Assembly: GCA_934899185.1 (NCBI GenBank)
Contig: CAKXYI010000009.1
Coordinates: 26,944-90,943, forward strand
DNA length: 64,000 nt
DNA from: an uncultured Lachnospiraceae bacterium
Lineage (GTDB): Bacteria > Bacillota > Clostridia > Lachnospirales > Lachnospiraceae
Reading direction: 5' to 3'
In this document: positions 43,431-52,873 of the stretch, one piece after another
How the letters are laid out: each line of letters starts with the position of its first letter
Position numbering within the stretch: the first letter of the stretch is position 1
Position numbers and translations under genes: made by a program
Notes under the pieces: generated by a model
Database searches by the model: none
What the model saw: the letters and a program-made list of their open reading frames with translations, nothing else
What the model was told of the DNA's origin: nothing

Positions 43431-44984
43431 TTATACAATTTCAAAGGCAAACCAGAAATCTGCCCCCATCCCGGGCTTTGACTCTACACCATAGGTCGCT
43501 CCGTGCAATTCCAAAATCTTTTGCACAATGGAAAGTCCCAGACCTGTGCCTGACACCAAGCGTTTTCTCGCCTTATCTCCCTTATAATACCGATCCCATA
43601 CATAAGGAATATCCTGCGCTGCAATGCCCTCGCCACTGTCGATTACATCCACACGTACATGGTGTTCATGCAGACTTTGCCGCACGATGATCTTTTTATC
43701 GGCTCCGGTATAATTGATGGCATTGTTGATCAGATTGCAAAGCACCTGAGCGATCTTGTCTGCATCTCCCATGATATAGACTTCTCCATCCGCAATAAAT
43801 TCCATATCATAGCCATCCTGCTCCTTTAATTTGCCATAACGTAACATGACCTGTCGCATCAGGTCAGTCAGATCAAACTTTTCCTGATGGAGTTCGATCG
43901 TTCCGGCTTCCAACTGAGAAACGCTGAGCATATCATTGACCAGATTTGTCAGACGGTCTGTTTCATCAATGATGACCTGCACATTTTCCGGGGTATTCTC
44001 CTCAGGGATGTCCCGCATCACTTCACTGTAAGCCCGGATCATAGTCAGCGGGGTACGCAGATCGTGTGATACATTGGCAATTAGTTCCTTGCGCAGATCA
44101 TCCGTCTTGGCAAGTTCCATCACCGCATAATTAAGCGTATCCGATAACTGAGCGATCTCCCCATAGTCATCCTCGTCAAAAGAAACCGTATAGTCGCCCT
44201 CTGCCATAGCCTTTGCCGATAGGTTCAAACGGATCAGAGACTTAGATATGGCTCTGGATGCCAGCCACGCCAGCAAAAGGGAAATTCCGGTCAAGAGTAC
44301 GGTCAAAAGTGCCAGTTGCACTTTTAGGGTAGACACCGTCGCATCGACCGGTGTCAGCATGGCGCTGACAAATAAGACCATTTCCTGCTCTTTTGCCGGT
44401 ATGATGCAGACATAGATCACGCTCTGGTCATGCTCTTTTTTATCCACTTCCGGCTGCAAGATCCCTTGCCCGTTCTGATCCGGCTGGTCCGCCCGATCCT
44501 GTGATGACTCTGTATCCTGCCTTTCCGAAAAATCCTTGGTCTGTCCCGGATCTGTCGGTGGCATTTGTCCCGGCATGCCATCCTCCAACTGCATACTGCC
44601 CGTATATTCGATCTCTGCTTCTCCGCCGGATGCCTGTGCCTGAGCATACAGTTCTTTGAAGGTATCCTGCGGCAGGGTATTCATGGTTCCACGCGGATTG
44701 TACTGTGCGCTGTAAAGCGAAGTACCGTCTGCATCTGTGACCAAAAGCGATACGCCATTATCCAGTGCCAGAGTCTCCAAAGCCTCCGACAAATCATCGC
44801 TATTCTCCGCACTCACAAGTTTTCTGGCATCCTCCGTGATCTCTTTGATTTCTTTACGCTTGACATAGACATAAAAATCATTGAGACATAAAATCTGCAG
44901 AATCCAAAGCAGGATCAAAAGGATCCCCGTAAAGATCAAAAAAGATCCAAAAATCTTCCATTTCAGACTGATTTTTTTCTTCAT
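43431..44984 (-). CDS. Sensor histidine kinase
   Basis: 517 residues: membrane helix (about 12-35), an extracellular domain of about 200 residues with an Asp/Gln/Pro-rich, probably disordered stretch, second helix (about 243-263), HAMP, HisKA with SHDLRTPLTMIRAYSE, and HATPase_c with NLINNAIN, DSGEGI and GTGLGLSIV. All catalytic boxes are intact. The frame opens at 45116, but GAGGAG precedes ATG 44984. The response regulator gene lies 10 bp upstream. Confidence 0.95.
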   Translation of the reverse strand: MKKKISLKWKIFGSFLIFTGILLILLWILQILCLNDFYVYVKRKEIKEITEDARKLVSAENSDDLSEALETLALDNGVSLLVTDADGTSLYSAQYNPRGTMNTLPQDTFKELYAQAQASGGEAEIEYTGSMQLEDGMPGQMPPTDPGQTKDFSERQDTESSQDRADQPDQNGQGILQPEVDKKEHDQSVIYVCIIPAKEQEMVLFVSAMLTPVDATVSTLKVQLALLTVLLTGISLLLAWLASRAISKSLIRLNLSAKAMAEGDYTVSFDEDDYGEIAQLSDTLNYAVMELAKTDDLRKELIANVSHDLRTPLTMIRAYSEVMRDIPEENTPENVQVIIDETDRLTNLVNDMLSVSQLEAGTIELHQEKFDLTDLMRQVMLRYGKLKEQDGYDMEFIADGEVYIMGDADKIAQVLCNLINNAINYTGADKKIIVRQSLHEHHVRVDVIDSGEGIAAQDIPYVWDRYYKGDKARKRLVSGTGLGLSIVQKILELHGATYGVESKPGMGADFWFAFEIV

Positions 44985-44994
44985 CTGCTCTCCT

Positions 44995-45666
44995 CTATCC
45001 TTCAAAACGATATCCAACGCCTCGCAGAGTGACGAGCAAGCGGCGATATTCTCCAAGATTGCTCCGTAGCAACTTGATATGGGTATCCAGTGTCCGGTCA
45101 TCCCCAAAATAATCATAGCCCCAGACCTGCGTGATCAGGTGCTCTCTTTCCAGCGCGATCCCCTTATTTTTGACCATATAAAAAAGAAGGTCGTACTCCT
45201 TAGGAGAAAGTTCAACTCTTTTTCCATCCACCTTGACGGTCCGCGCCGTAAAATTGACTTCCAGTCCCTCATAGGTATAGATGTCCATTTTTTCTTCTGT
45301 CATCTTCCGCCTGCTCATAACCACCTTGGCACGCATCATCAATTCTTTTGGTGAAAAAGGCTTTACCACATAGTCATCCACACCACACTCAAATCCATGG
45401 ATCCGATCATATTCCTCGCCTCTGGCAGAAAGCATGATCACTGGGATATCTTTTGTCTTTTTGATGGCGGCACAGGTCGAAAACCCATCCAGTTCCGGCA
45501 TCATCACATCCATGATCAAAAGGTCGTAGTCCTGCTTCTGGCACTTTTCTACGGCTTCCATACCATTGGCTGCCTCATCAATCTCATAGCCTTCAAATTC
45601 ACCATACTTGCGGATGATCAGGCGTATCTTCTCCTCGTCATCTACTACAAGAATTCTGCCACTCAA
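44995..45666 (-). CDS. OmpR-family response regulator
   Basis: 223 residues. Receiver domain with acidic pair VVDDEE, phospho-acceptor Asp in LLIMDVMMPELDG, Thr/Ser in IMLSARGEE and Lys in VVKPFSPKEL; C-terminal winged helix ending in VTLRGVGYRFEG. The start is TTG 45666 with AAAGGAG 8 nt upstream; the longer frame (from 45714) has no such site. The start overlaps the stop of the upstream membrane protein gene (TTGA). Confidence 0.95.
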   Translation of the reverse strand: MSGRILVVDDEEKIRLIIRKYGEFEGYEIDEAANGMEAVEKCQKQDYDLLIMDVMMPELDGFSTCAAIKKTKDIPVIMLSARGEEYDRIHGFECGVDDYVVKPFSPKELMMRAKVVMSRRKMTEEKMDIYTYEGLEVNFTARTVKVDGKRVELSPKEYDLLFYMVKNKGIALEREHLITQVWGYDYFGDDRTLDTHIKLLRSNLGEYRRLLVTLRGVGYRFEG

Positions 45667-46010
45667 AAGTATTTCTCCTTTCCCTTGCGAAGTTGCATGG
45701 AAAACCATACCCATGCAACGATAAAGATCACGATCATGATGACATTTACGATCTGTCCCAGATTCAGGATCATATCATTGCAAACACCCTCAATACCAAA
45801 GATAACAGACACCAGTCCAAAGATAATCGCCCGCGGGAAAAGATAGGCAATAAAGCCCGGCTGATCCTTACATCGGGTCATTTCCTCTACCGGCACAAAT
45901 AAATTCGGTACCATGCTCTCCTTTTTCATCTTTATCGTAGAAAAGATGATATAAATTCCCATAATCGTGATGATCACATCAAAAATAACCATCATATCTG
46001 CATTTGTCAT
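45663..46010 (-). CDS. Small three-helix membrane protein, unknown
   Basis: 115 residues with three hydrophobic helices (about 7-25, 56-76 and 84-105) and a soluble loop between the first two (KMKKESMVPNLFVPVEEM). Its TGA overlaps the TTG of the response regulator, so the two are coupled. I do not recognise the family. It could sense or modulate the kinase, which is inference from gene order only. GAGAGAGGTG precedes the ATG. Confidence 0.75.
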   Translation of the reverse strand: MTNADMMVIFDVIITIMGIYIIFSTIKMKKESMVPNLFVPVEEMTRCKDQPGFIAYLFPRAIIFGLVSVIFGIEGVCNDMILNLGQIVNVIMIVIFIVAWVWFSMQLRKGKEKYF

Positions 46011-46177
46011 TTTTTCACCTCTCTCATTTATTTGTAAATATTATAACGATAAGATTTTTTTCTTTCAATAAAAGTCTAAGGTTTTACACAATTTGTTTGA
46101 ATAATCATGTCATTTGATGTAGTATTATAATTATATTTAGATAAGTTAATAAGAAATAATTGCAAGGAGTTATAGAT

Positions 46178-46558
46178 ATGGATTTATCGAACAAAAGCAT
46201 ACTGATCTGTGACGATTCAATATTGGCCAGGAAAAACCTAAAGGATGCCATCAGCGAATACGCATCCGGAGCCACCTATTATGATGCTGTCAACGGCGAG
46301 CAGGCCGTTGAGCAATTCAAAAAATATCATCCGGACATGGTATTTCTTGACATAGTCATGCCGCTCAAAGACGGCATTGCAGCGACCAAGGAGATCATTG
46401 CTGTAGATCCTGACGCAACGATTATCATTGTCTCCTCTGTCGGCACACAGATGCAGTTAAAAAAGGCGATTGAAGCCGGAGCAAAAGATTTCATTCAGAA
46501 GCCGATCAGTCAGCCACAGGTCGATCGATTGATTGAGGTACACTTAGGGGGAAAATAA
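46178..46558 (+). CDS. CheY-like single-domain response regulator
   Basis: 126 residues, receiver domain only: acidic pair Asp12-Asp13 (ICDDS), phospho-acceptor Asp58 (FLDIVMP), SSVG and the Lys of QKPI. No output domain, so it acts by binding a partner. The start is ATG 46178, with AAGGAG 8 nt upstream. The CheX-like gene follows 3 bp later; the pair probably forms a switch/phosphatase module. Confidence 0.92.
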   Translation: MDLSNKSILICDDSILARKNLKDAISEYASGATYYDAVNGEQAVEQFKKYHPDMVFLDIVMPLKDGIAATKEIIAVDPDATIIIVSSVGTQMQLKKAIEAGAKDFIQKPISQPQVDRLIEVHLGGK

Positions 46559-46561
46559 AGT

Positions 46562-47449
46562 ATGTATTCACAGTTTTTTGGCTCTTATCTGCTCAGACGC
46601 GATGCCATTACGCCTGAACAGTTGACGCATGCGATCTCACAGTTGTCTGCCGCGCACATCAAGTTAGGTACCCTTGCCATACACAAGGGCTATATGGTTG
46701 CCTCCGAAGTGGACGAGGTATGCTTTCTGCAGACCAGAGAAGATCGCAGATTTGGCGAGATTGCCATAGATCGCGGCTATCTTACCGAGGATCAGGTACG
46801 CGAACTCTTAAAGACACAGATTCCAGACTTTCTCCTCTTTGGACAATGTCTGGTCGATGATGGTGCCATTTCCTATGAAGAACTGCAGACACTGGTCTTG
46901 GATTATGAAGCCGAAAATGAATTGTATGACATCGATCTGAATATCGAAAGTAAAGAAAAGATTACTCAGTTGATCGAACGTTTCTTTTTGGTAGCAGAGG
47001 TTCCGATCACGGAATATAGCATTATGTATATGGAACTCATGTTCAATAATCTGGTGCGTTTTATTGGGGATGACTTCACTCCTCTCACACCGATTCCATG
47101 TGATGAGTTTCCGGTCAACTACTGCGTGTCCCAGCGTATCCACGGCAAGGTAAATTGCATTTCACGTGTGGACATGGAAGAAGATGTTGCTATTGCTTTC
47201 GCATCACGCTATGCCAAGATGACTTTCACTGAGTTTGACGAATATGTGCAGGCATCCATCGAGGACTTTATCAATCTGCACAACGGACTCTTTATGGTCA
47301 ACATGTCCAATGAATACTCCATCGAGTTATCCTTGGATCCACCTTCCGTAGATACCACAGAAGCACTGTCGCTTTCTTCTACGACCTTTATTCTGCCGGT
47401 CATCTATCCGTTTGGTGCCATTCATTTGATTATCAGTTTATATACTTAA
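46562..47449 (+). CDS. MshEN-like repeats fused to a CheX-like domain
   Basis: 295 residues. The N-terminal half has four repeats of about 29 residues of the type GxxLxxxGxIxxEQLxxAxxxQ (for example FGEIAIDRGYLTEDQVREL), the pattern of MshEN/GspE N-terminal domains that can bind cyclic di-GMP. The C-terminal half resembles CheX/CheC-type CheY phosphatases, with the helices ELMFNN and EDFINLHNGL, although the usual ExxN active site is not clean. Likely partner: the CheY-like protein just upstream. Family assignment is moderate. Confidence 0.7.
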   Translation: MYSQFFGSYLLRRDAITPEQLTHAISQLSAAHIKLGTLAIHKGYMVASEVDEVCFLQTREDRRFGEIAIDRGYLTEDQVRELLKTQIPDFLLFGQCLVDDGAISYEELQTLVLDYEAENELYDIDLNIESKEKITQLIERFFLVAEVPITEYSIMYMELMFNNLVRFIGDDFTPLTPIPCDEFPVNYCVSQRIHGKVNCISRVDMEEDVAIAFASRYAKMTFTEFDEYVQASIEDFINLHNGLFMVNMSNEYSIELSLDPPSVDTTEALSLSSTTFILPVIYPFGAIHLIISLYT

Positions 47450-47467
47450 TATCGAAATCCATATTTT

Positions 47468-47503
47468 AAAAAGAGGGCTTCCTATTTGGAAACCCTCTTT
47501 TTG
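47468..47503. terminator. Bidirectional terminator between CheX-like gene and thrC
   Basis: AAAAAGAGGG (47468-47477) pairs with CCCTCTTTTT (47493-47502), with an inner TTCC/GGAA stem. A and T tracts on both sides serve both convergent genes. Confidence 0.88.
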
Positions 47504-47521
47504 TATCTTGTATATTGTCTT

Positions 47522-49006
47522 TTATTTCAGGAAATCTCTTACCACCTGTGGCATCTGGTCCACGGCACAAATGGTCTTGTGACGTACCGGAGCACTGCGG
47601 ATCTCTTCTACGGCTCTTGGCACCTCGACACGGGAGATCTCACTCAACTTATCGATCAGTGCGAAATCATCGGTATCTGCATAAGAGGTATCAATGGCGG
47701 TCATAACGCTCTTTGCAAACTTGAACGGGCTGGCGGTAGAAGCAATGACCGTCGGTGTCTCATCCCCTGTCTCTGCCTTGTATTTACCATAAACACCGGC
47801 AGCAACAGCGGTATGGGTATCGATCACATATCCTGTCTTTTCGTAGAGATCATGGATGGTCTGTCCGGTCTCTTCCTCACTGCTGTAATTGCCATAGAAG
47901 TCCTGCAAAGCCTGACGCATCTGCGGTGTGATCTCATAGCGGCCTTCTGTCGTAAGGCTCTGCATCAATGCTGCATTTGCCTTTGCATCCTCGCCTGCAA
48001 TGCGATAGATCAGACGCTCCAAGTTGCTGGAGATCAGAATATCCATAGATGGTGAGTTGGTAAGGATAAATTCTCGGTTCTTGTCATAGACACCGGTACG
48101 GAAGAAATCAAATAATACTTTATTTTCATTGGATGCACAGATCAGTTTTGCAATTGGCAGCCCCATATTTTTTGCATAAAATGCCGCTAAGATATTTCCA
48201 AAGTTACCGGTCGGCACAACCACATTGATCGGCTCTCCCGCCCTGATCTTGTCATTGGCAAGCAGACGGCTGTATGCATAGACATAATATACGATCTGTG
48301 GTACCAGACGTCCGATATTGATGGAATTGGCAGAGGAGAACTGATAGCCTGCCGCGTCCAATTCCTTTTTCAGATCCTCGTCAGCAAACATCTTTTTCAC
48401 ACCGGTCTGTGCCTGGTCGAAATTACCATCGATCCCAACAACCAGTGTATTATCCCCTGTCTGGGTCACCATCTGCTGCTTTTGGATCGGGCTGACACCA
48501 TCCTTTGGGTAAAAGACGATGATCTTGGTACCCTCTACGCCTGCAAATCCGGCAAGGGCAGCCTTTCCGGTATCGCCGCTGGTCGCCGTCAGAATGACAA
48601 TATCATTTTTGATCTGGTTCTTTCTGGCTGATGTGATCATCAAATGCGGCAGGATGGATAATGCCATATCTTTAAAGGCAATGGTAGATCCATGGAACAG
48701 TTCCAGATAGTAAGCACCATCCGCATATACCAAAGGTGCAATCTCCTTGGTGTCAAACTTGGCATCATAAGCGCGATTGATACAGTTTTCCAACTCTTCC
48801 CTGGTAAAATCTGTCAAGAAGAGTTTCATGACTTCATAGGCTGTCTGCTGATAAGTCATCTTGCTCAAGTCTTCCAAACTCACATCCAATTTTGGAATAA
48901 AGGTTGGGACAAACAATCCGCCACCATTTGCCAATCCTTTTAAGATCGCCTGTGATGCGCTCACCACTTCAGATGCATCTCTTGTGCTCACATACTGTAA
49001 TTCCAT
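47522..49006 (-). CDS. thrC: Threonine synthase
   Basis: 494 residues, PLP enzyme converting O-phosphohomoserine to threonine. The PLP lysine is in HGSTIAFKDMA, and the phosphate-binding loop in VPTGNFGNILAA. It is the long form shared with yeast and proteobacteria (N-terminal YVSTRDASEVVSASQAI). GAGG precedes ATG 49006 by 7 nt. A good promoter lies 70 bp upstream; no T-box was found. Confidence 0.96.
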   Translation of the reverse strand: MELQYVSTRDASEVVSASQAILKGLANGGGLFVPTFIPKLDVSLEDLSKMTYQQTAYEVMKLFLTDFTREELENCINRAYDAKFDTKEIAPLVYADGAYYLELFHGSTIAFKDMALSILPHLMITSARKNQIKNDIVILTATSGDTGKAALAGFAGVEGTKIIVFYPKDGVSPIQKQQMVTQTGDNTLVVGIDGNFDQAQTGVKKMFADEDLKKELDAAGYQFSSANSINIGRLVPQIVYYVYAYSRLLANDKIRAGEPINVVVPTGNFGNILAAFYAKNMGLPIAKLICASNENKVLFDFFRTGVYDKNREFILTNSPSMDILISSNLERLIYRIAGEDAKANAALMQSLTTEGRYEITPQMRQALQDFYGNYSSEEETGQTIHDLYEKTGYVIDTHTAVAAGVYGKYKAETGDETPTVIASTASPFKFAKSVMTAIDTSYADTDDFALIDKLSEISRVEVPRAVEEIRSAPVRHKTICAVDQMPQVVRDFLK

Positions 49007-49072
49007 TTTCTTACCTCTTCCTTTTTTCACTCACTTCGTTTGTAACTTTGACACGTCACTACGCTGATTTCC

Positions 49073-49102
49073 ATTATACGTTATACCCAAAAGCCGTGTC
49101 AA
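49073..49102 (-). promoter_or_regulatory. Sigma-A promoter of thrC
   Basis: On the minus strand TTGACA (49102-49097), an 18-bp spacer and TATAAT (49078-49073). TTGACACG at the -35 box is the complement of CGTGTCAA downstream (49052-49059 region), a possible operator pair. On the plus strand TATAAT at 49134-49139 may serve the AP2/HNH-like gene. Confidence 0.65.
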
Positions 49103-49172
49103 CGTAGGATTTCTCAAATCCAGACCCTTATGCTATAATAAATGCTATATAAATAATGAAAGGAACGAATTT

Positions 49173-49973
49173 ATGTCCACCGGCGTATGTCAAACTTCAA
49201 AAAAAGATGGCTCTCTTTATTATCGTGCCAGCCTGACATATCATGCCAAGCATATCAGCCTTGGCTCTTCTTCTGATGCTGCTATCGCCCATGCCATCTA
49301 TCGGGAAGCCATGACCATCTTATCCAGCCCTGCGATAACGCCGGAAAACTATACGTTCCACATCCGCCACCTGTCTTTTGAAAAGGCTATCAGCCTTTTG
49401 AATTTCCGGGATCACGGCATATATATCAAAACGCCGATCTACCTGCAAAAGGGATTTTTTTCCTATTATCTGGAGGCAGACTATGATCTCAAATTTGACA
49501 ATGACGATCTTTTCTACTATTCCAGCCATAAGATCATGCGGCGCGGCAATCACCTCTTTGTCAATGACTATGGCATGCAATACAATATCGCCCAACGCTA
49601 CGGCATCAAGAATTACGGCGTTGCCGGGCGGGATTATGTCTTTGTCAACGGAGATCCGACCGATTACCGCTATGCCAATATCCGCATCATCAATGCCTAT
49701 CACGGCATCACCCAGACGGAGAAAAAGGGCAAACGTCTCTTTGTTGCCAAACTCCACCTCAATGGCAATGTCATCATCGGGAAATATACAACGGAGATCA
49801 AAGCAGCCATTGCCTACAATAAGGCGGTCGACTATGCAAGAGATCACGGCATCCAAAAGAATTTTATCCAGAACTATATCGCAGACCTGTCTGCCCGCGA
49901 ATATGCCGATATTTACTCTGCCTTAAAACTCTCCCAGACTTATCTGGACTTTATTGATTCCTTTGTCATATAA
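49173..49973 (+). CDS. AP2/HNH-like DNA-binding protein, nuclease site apparently lost
   Basis: 266 residues. An AP2-like motif is at the N-terminus (YYRASLTYHAKHISLGSSS) and a better one at about 185-230 (LFVAKLHLNGNVIIGKYTTE, then KAAIAYNKAVDYARDHG). Between them VFVNGDPTDYRYANIRI resembles the HNH homing-endonuclease core, but the paired catalytic histidines are replaced by Val-Phe. This suggests a former homing endonuclease kept as a DNA-binding protein. It is a single gene with its own promoter and terminator. AAAGGA precedes the ATG. Confidence 0.72.
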   Translation: MSTGVCQTSKKDGSLYYRASLTYHAKHISLGSSSDAAIAHAIYREAMTILSSPAITPENYTFHIRHLSFEKAISLLNFRDHGIYIKTPIYLQKGFFSYYLEADYDLKFDNDDLFYYSSHKIMRRGNHLFVNDYGMQYNIAQRYGIKNYGVAGRDYVFVNGDPTDYRYANIRIINAYHGITQTEKKGKRLFVAKLHLNGNVIIGKYTTEIKAAIAYNKAVDYARDHGIQKNFIQNYIADLSAREYADIYSALKLSQTYLDFIDSFVI

Positions 49974-49975
49974 CT

Positions 49976-50011
49976 TGACCCGATCTGTTTATCAGACCGG
50001 GTCATTTTTTT
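49976..50011 (+). terminator. Terminator of the AP2/HNH-like gene
   Basis: TGACCCG and CGGGTCA form the stem, with inner TCTG/CAGA pairs, followed by TTTTTTTA. The T tract overlaps the leuD stop codon on the other strand. Confidence 0.88.
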
Positions 50012-50498
50012 ATTTCTGATTGATGTAGTTGACCAATCCCTCGCAGTCAATGATCTTTTGCATGAATGGAGGAAATGCCTGCCCCTGATAGGTCTTGTTG
50101 GTCGTCCTATTGGTGATCAGACCACTGTCAAAGTCAACATATACCTCGTCTCCATCCGAAATATCCTTTGCCGCCTCCGGGCACTCTACGATTGGAAGTC
50201 CGATATTGATAGCATTGCGGTAAAAAATTCTTGCAAAGGTCTCTGCGATCACGCAACTTACGCCTGCCGCCTTGATCGCGATCGGTGCATGTTCTCTGGA
50301 TGATCCACATCCAAAATTCTTGGTTGCCACAATGATGTCTCCCGGTGTTACCTTTTTTACAAAATCTGCATCGATATCTTCCATACAGTGTGTTGCCAGT
50401 TCCTTTGGGTCTGATGAATTCAGATATCTCGCCGGAATAATTACATCGGTATCTACATTATCGCCAAACTTAAATACTTTTCCTTCTGCTGCTTTCAT
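50010..50498 (-). CDS. leuD: 3-isopropylmalate dehydratase small subunit
   Basis: 162 residues, the swivelling domain of isopropylmalate isomerase in leucine synthesis. [18 protein letters not shown] is the family signature. It is the short form typical of Clostridia and Archaea. It starts 11 bp after leuC. Confidence 0.96.
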   Translation of the reverse strand: MKAAEGKVFKFGDNVDTDVIIPARYLNSSDPKELATHCMEDIDADFVKKVTPGDIIVATKNFGCGSSREHAPIAIKAAGVSCVIAETFARIFYRNAINIGLPIVECPEAAKDISDGDEVYVDFDSGLITNRTTNKTYQGQAFPPFMQKIIDCEGLVNYINQK

Positions 50499-50509
50499 AT
50501 TATCACCTC

Positions 50510-51769
50510 TTATACGTTTTCCGGTCCGCTGATCTTACCTGTCAAAGCACTTGCTGCTGCCACTGCCGGGCTTGCCAGATATACTTCGGAATCCACATGT
50601 CCCATACGTCCGACAAAGTTCCGGTTGGTTGTCGAAACGCATCGTTCGCCTGCCGCCAAAATCCCCATATAACCGCCCAGACACGGACCACAGGTCGGTG
50701 TGCTGACGATGGCACCAGCCTCGATAAAGGTACGAATGAAACCTGCTTCCATGGCATCCAGATAAATCTGCTGAGTTGCCGGGATCACGATAACACGTAA
50801 GCCCTTCTTGACTTTCTTGCCCTTTAAGATCTCTGCTGCTGTCTTCAAGTCCTCAAATCTGCCGTTAGTACAAGAACCAATCACGACCTGATCGATCTTG
50901 ATATCGCCGACCTCATCAATGGTCTTTGTATTTTCCGGTAAATGCGGAAATGCGATCGTTGACTTTAAAGTTGAAAGATCGATCGTATATTCTTCGTCAT
51001 AAACAGCGTCCGCATCTGCCTCATAGACCTTGTATTCTCTCTTGGAATGTTCTGCCATATACTGCTTTGCCAGATCATCAACCGGGAAGATACCGTTCTT
51101 TCCGCCGGCTTCGATTGCCATGTTCGCAATGGTAAAACGATCATCCATGGATAAGTATTGAATGCCTTCGCCGACAAACTCCATGGACTTGTAAAGTGCG
51201 CCGTCCACACCGATCATACCGATGATGTGCAAGATCACGTCTTTACCGCTGATGTATTTATTTGGCTTGCCAACCAGATTGAACTTGATGGCTGACGGCA
51301 CTTTGAACCATGCCTTACCGGTTGCCATGCCCGCTGCCATATCCGTACTTCCCACGCCGGTAGAAAATGCTCCGAGCGCACCATAGGTACAGGTGTGCGA
51401 GTCGGCTCCGATGATGACATCACCGGCTACGGTCAAACCTTTTTCCGGCAAAAGAGCATGTTCGATACCCATCTCTCCCACATCAAAATAATTCGTAATC
51501 TCATTTCTGCATGCAAACTCGCGGACGCATTTGCAATGTTCTGCGGATTTGATGTCCTTATTTGGTACAAAGTGATCCATGACAAGTGCGATCTTGTCCT
51601 TGTGGAAAACGCCGTCTACCTTCATTTTTTCAATCTCATGAATGGCTACCGGTGAAGTGATATCATTGCCCAGTACCAGATCCAGATCTGCCTCGATCAA
51701 CTGTCCTGCTACGACCGAATCCAATCCGGCATGTGCCGCAAGAATTTTCTGTGTCATTGTCATTCCCAT
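50510..51769 (-). CDS. leuC: 3-isopropylmalate dehydratase large subunit
   Basis: 419 residues, aconitase-type 4Fe-4S enzyme. Cluster ligands are in GSCTNGR and CGPCLGG, and substrate-binding in [13 protein letters not shown]. With LeuD it converts 2- to 3-isopropylmalate. GGAGG lies 8 nt before the ATG. It is divergent from a LysR gene. Confidence 0.96.
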   Translation of the reverse strand: MGMTMTQKILAAHAGLDSVVAGQLIEADLDLVLGNDITSPVAIHEIEKMKVDGVFHKDKIALVMDHFVPNKDIKSAEHCKCVREFACRNEITNYFDVGEMGIEHALLPEKGLTVAGDVIIGADSHTCTYGALGAFSTGVGSTDMAAGMATGKAWFKVPSAIKFNLVGKPNKYISGKDVILHIIGMIGVDGALYKSMEFVGEGIQYLSMDDRFTIANMAIEAGGKNGIFPVDDLAKQYMAEHSKREYKVYEADADAVYDEEYTIDLSTLKSTIAFPHLPENTKTIDEVGDIKIDQVVIGSCTNGRFEDLKTAAEILKGKKVKKGLRVIVIPATQQIYLDAMEAGFIRTFIEAGAIVSTPTCGPCLGGYMGILAAGERCVSTTNRNFVGRMGHVDSEVYLASPAVAAASALTGKISGPENV

Positions 51770-51948
51770 GACATGTTCCTCCTTTTTCTACTGATCTATA
51801 CTTATGTGCTTCTTATGTCTGATTTTCCTGCCTGTGACACCGGATACGTTTGCAGCCATACCCCATATCTCAGGCAGTTTTCTTTTGTTCAATATTGATT
51901 TTACCACGAAAATATATATAATAGAAATACATATTAAATATATTTATT

Positions 51949-51963
51949 ATAACTATAGGTTAT
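51949..51963. promoter_or_regulatory. LysR-type operator between leuC and its divergent regulator
   Basis: ATAACTATAGGTTAT is an inverted repeat of ATAAC/GTTAT and fits ATAA-N7-TTAT, the site known for CcpC-type LysR regulators. It lies 23-37 bp before the LysR start and about 190 bp from leuC. Confidence 0.5.
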
Positions 51964-51985
51964 GTATTATCAGAAAGGAAATACC

Positions 51986-52873
51986 ATGAACAATCCACTG
52001 TCTGCTTATCACATTTTTTATGAAGTTGCCAAAGCCGGAAGTTTTTCTAAAGCAACCAACCAATTATATATCAGCCAGCCTGCCATCAGTAAATCCATCC
52101 AGAAGTTGGAAGACTCTCTCCATACCCGCCTCTTTTTACGCAACTCCAAGGGGGTTCGGCTGACACCGGAAGGTCAACTCCTCTTTCAGCATTTGGATAC
52201 CGCCTTCTCGGCGATCACAAGCGCGGAGACCACGTTGGAGACACTGACCCGGACCGATGGCGGCACCTTGCATATCGGGGTCAGCACAACCCTCTGCAAA
52301 TATCTCCTGCTTCCCTATCTGTCCGCCTTTATCCGGGAACACCCGCAGATCAATATTCGCATCCGCTGTCAGTCTTCCAATGAAACCCTCAAGATGTTAG
52401 CAGATGATGCCATTGACATCGGGCTTGTCGGCATGCCGGAACATAAGACCGGCTTCATCTATGAAAATTTAGTGGAGATTGAGGACATCTTTGTGGCAAC
52501 TTCCACCTATATGTCGCATCTTCCGCAGGATATGACATCCACGCGTGAGATCTTAGAAGCATCCACCCTTATGCTGCTCGATAAAAATAATATGACCCGC
52601 CAGTACATTGATGATTATTTAGCCAAGAACCAGATCCAGACCAAGGACTATATTGAAATCTCCAATATGGATCTTTTGATCGAGTTCGCCAAGATCGGTG
52701 TCGGTGTTGCCTGTGTCATCAAGAACTTTGTGCAGGATGAACTGACAGACGGGCAGTTGCAGCAGATTCCGCTTGACATTCCCATCCATAAGCGTGATGT
52801 TGGCTTTGCCTACAAAAAGACACATCTGCAAAACAATGCGCTGTCCTGCTTTCTTGATTTCTGCCGTGGCTAG
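51986..52873 (+). CDS. LysR-family transcriptional regulator
   Basis: 295 residues with N-terminal HTH (LYISQPAISKSIQKLE) and a full effector domain. It is divergent from leuCD and convergent with ilvC, so branched-chain amino acid control is likely; the CcpC-like operator also allows a citrate-type effector. GAAAGGA precedes ATG 51986. The TAG stop codon is shared with the first base of the large palindrome that follows. Confidence 0.93.
   Translation: MNNPLSAYHIFYEVAKAGSFSKATNQLYISQPAISKSIQKLEDSLHTRLFLRNSKGVRLTPEGQLLFQHLDTAFSAITSAETTLETLTRTDGGTLHIGVSTTLCKYLLLPYLSAFIREHPQINIRIRCQSSNETLKMLADDAIDIGLVGMPEHKTGFIYENLVEIEDIFVATSTYMSHLPQDMTSTREILEASTLMLLDKNNMTRQYIDDYLAKNQIQTKDYIEISNMDLLIEFAKIGVGVACVIKNFVQDELTDGQLQQIPLDIPIHKRDVGFAYKKTHLQNNALSCFLDFCRG

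Noticed and set aside
49007..49172. Expected T-box or leader attenuator before thrC
   Set aside because: No T-box core or alternate stems were found; only a promoter and a short dyad are visible.
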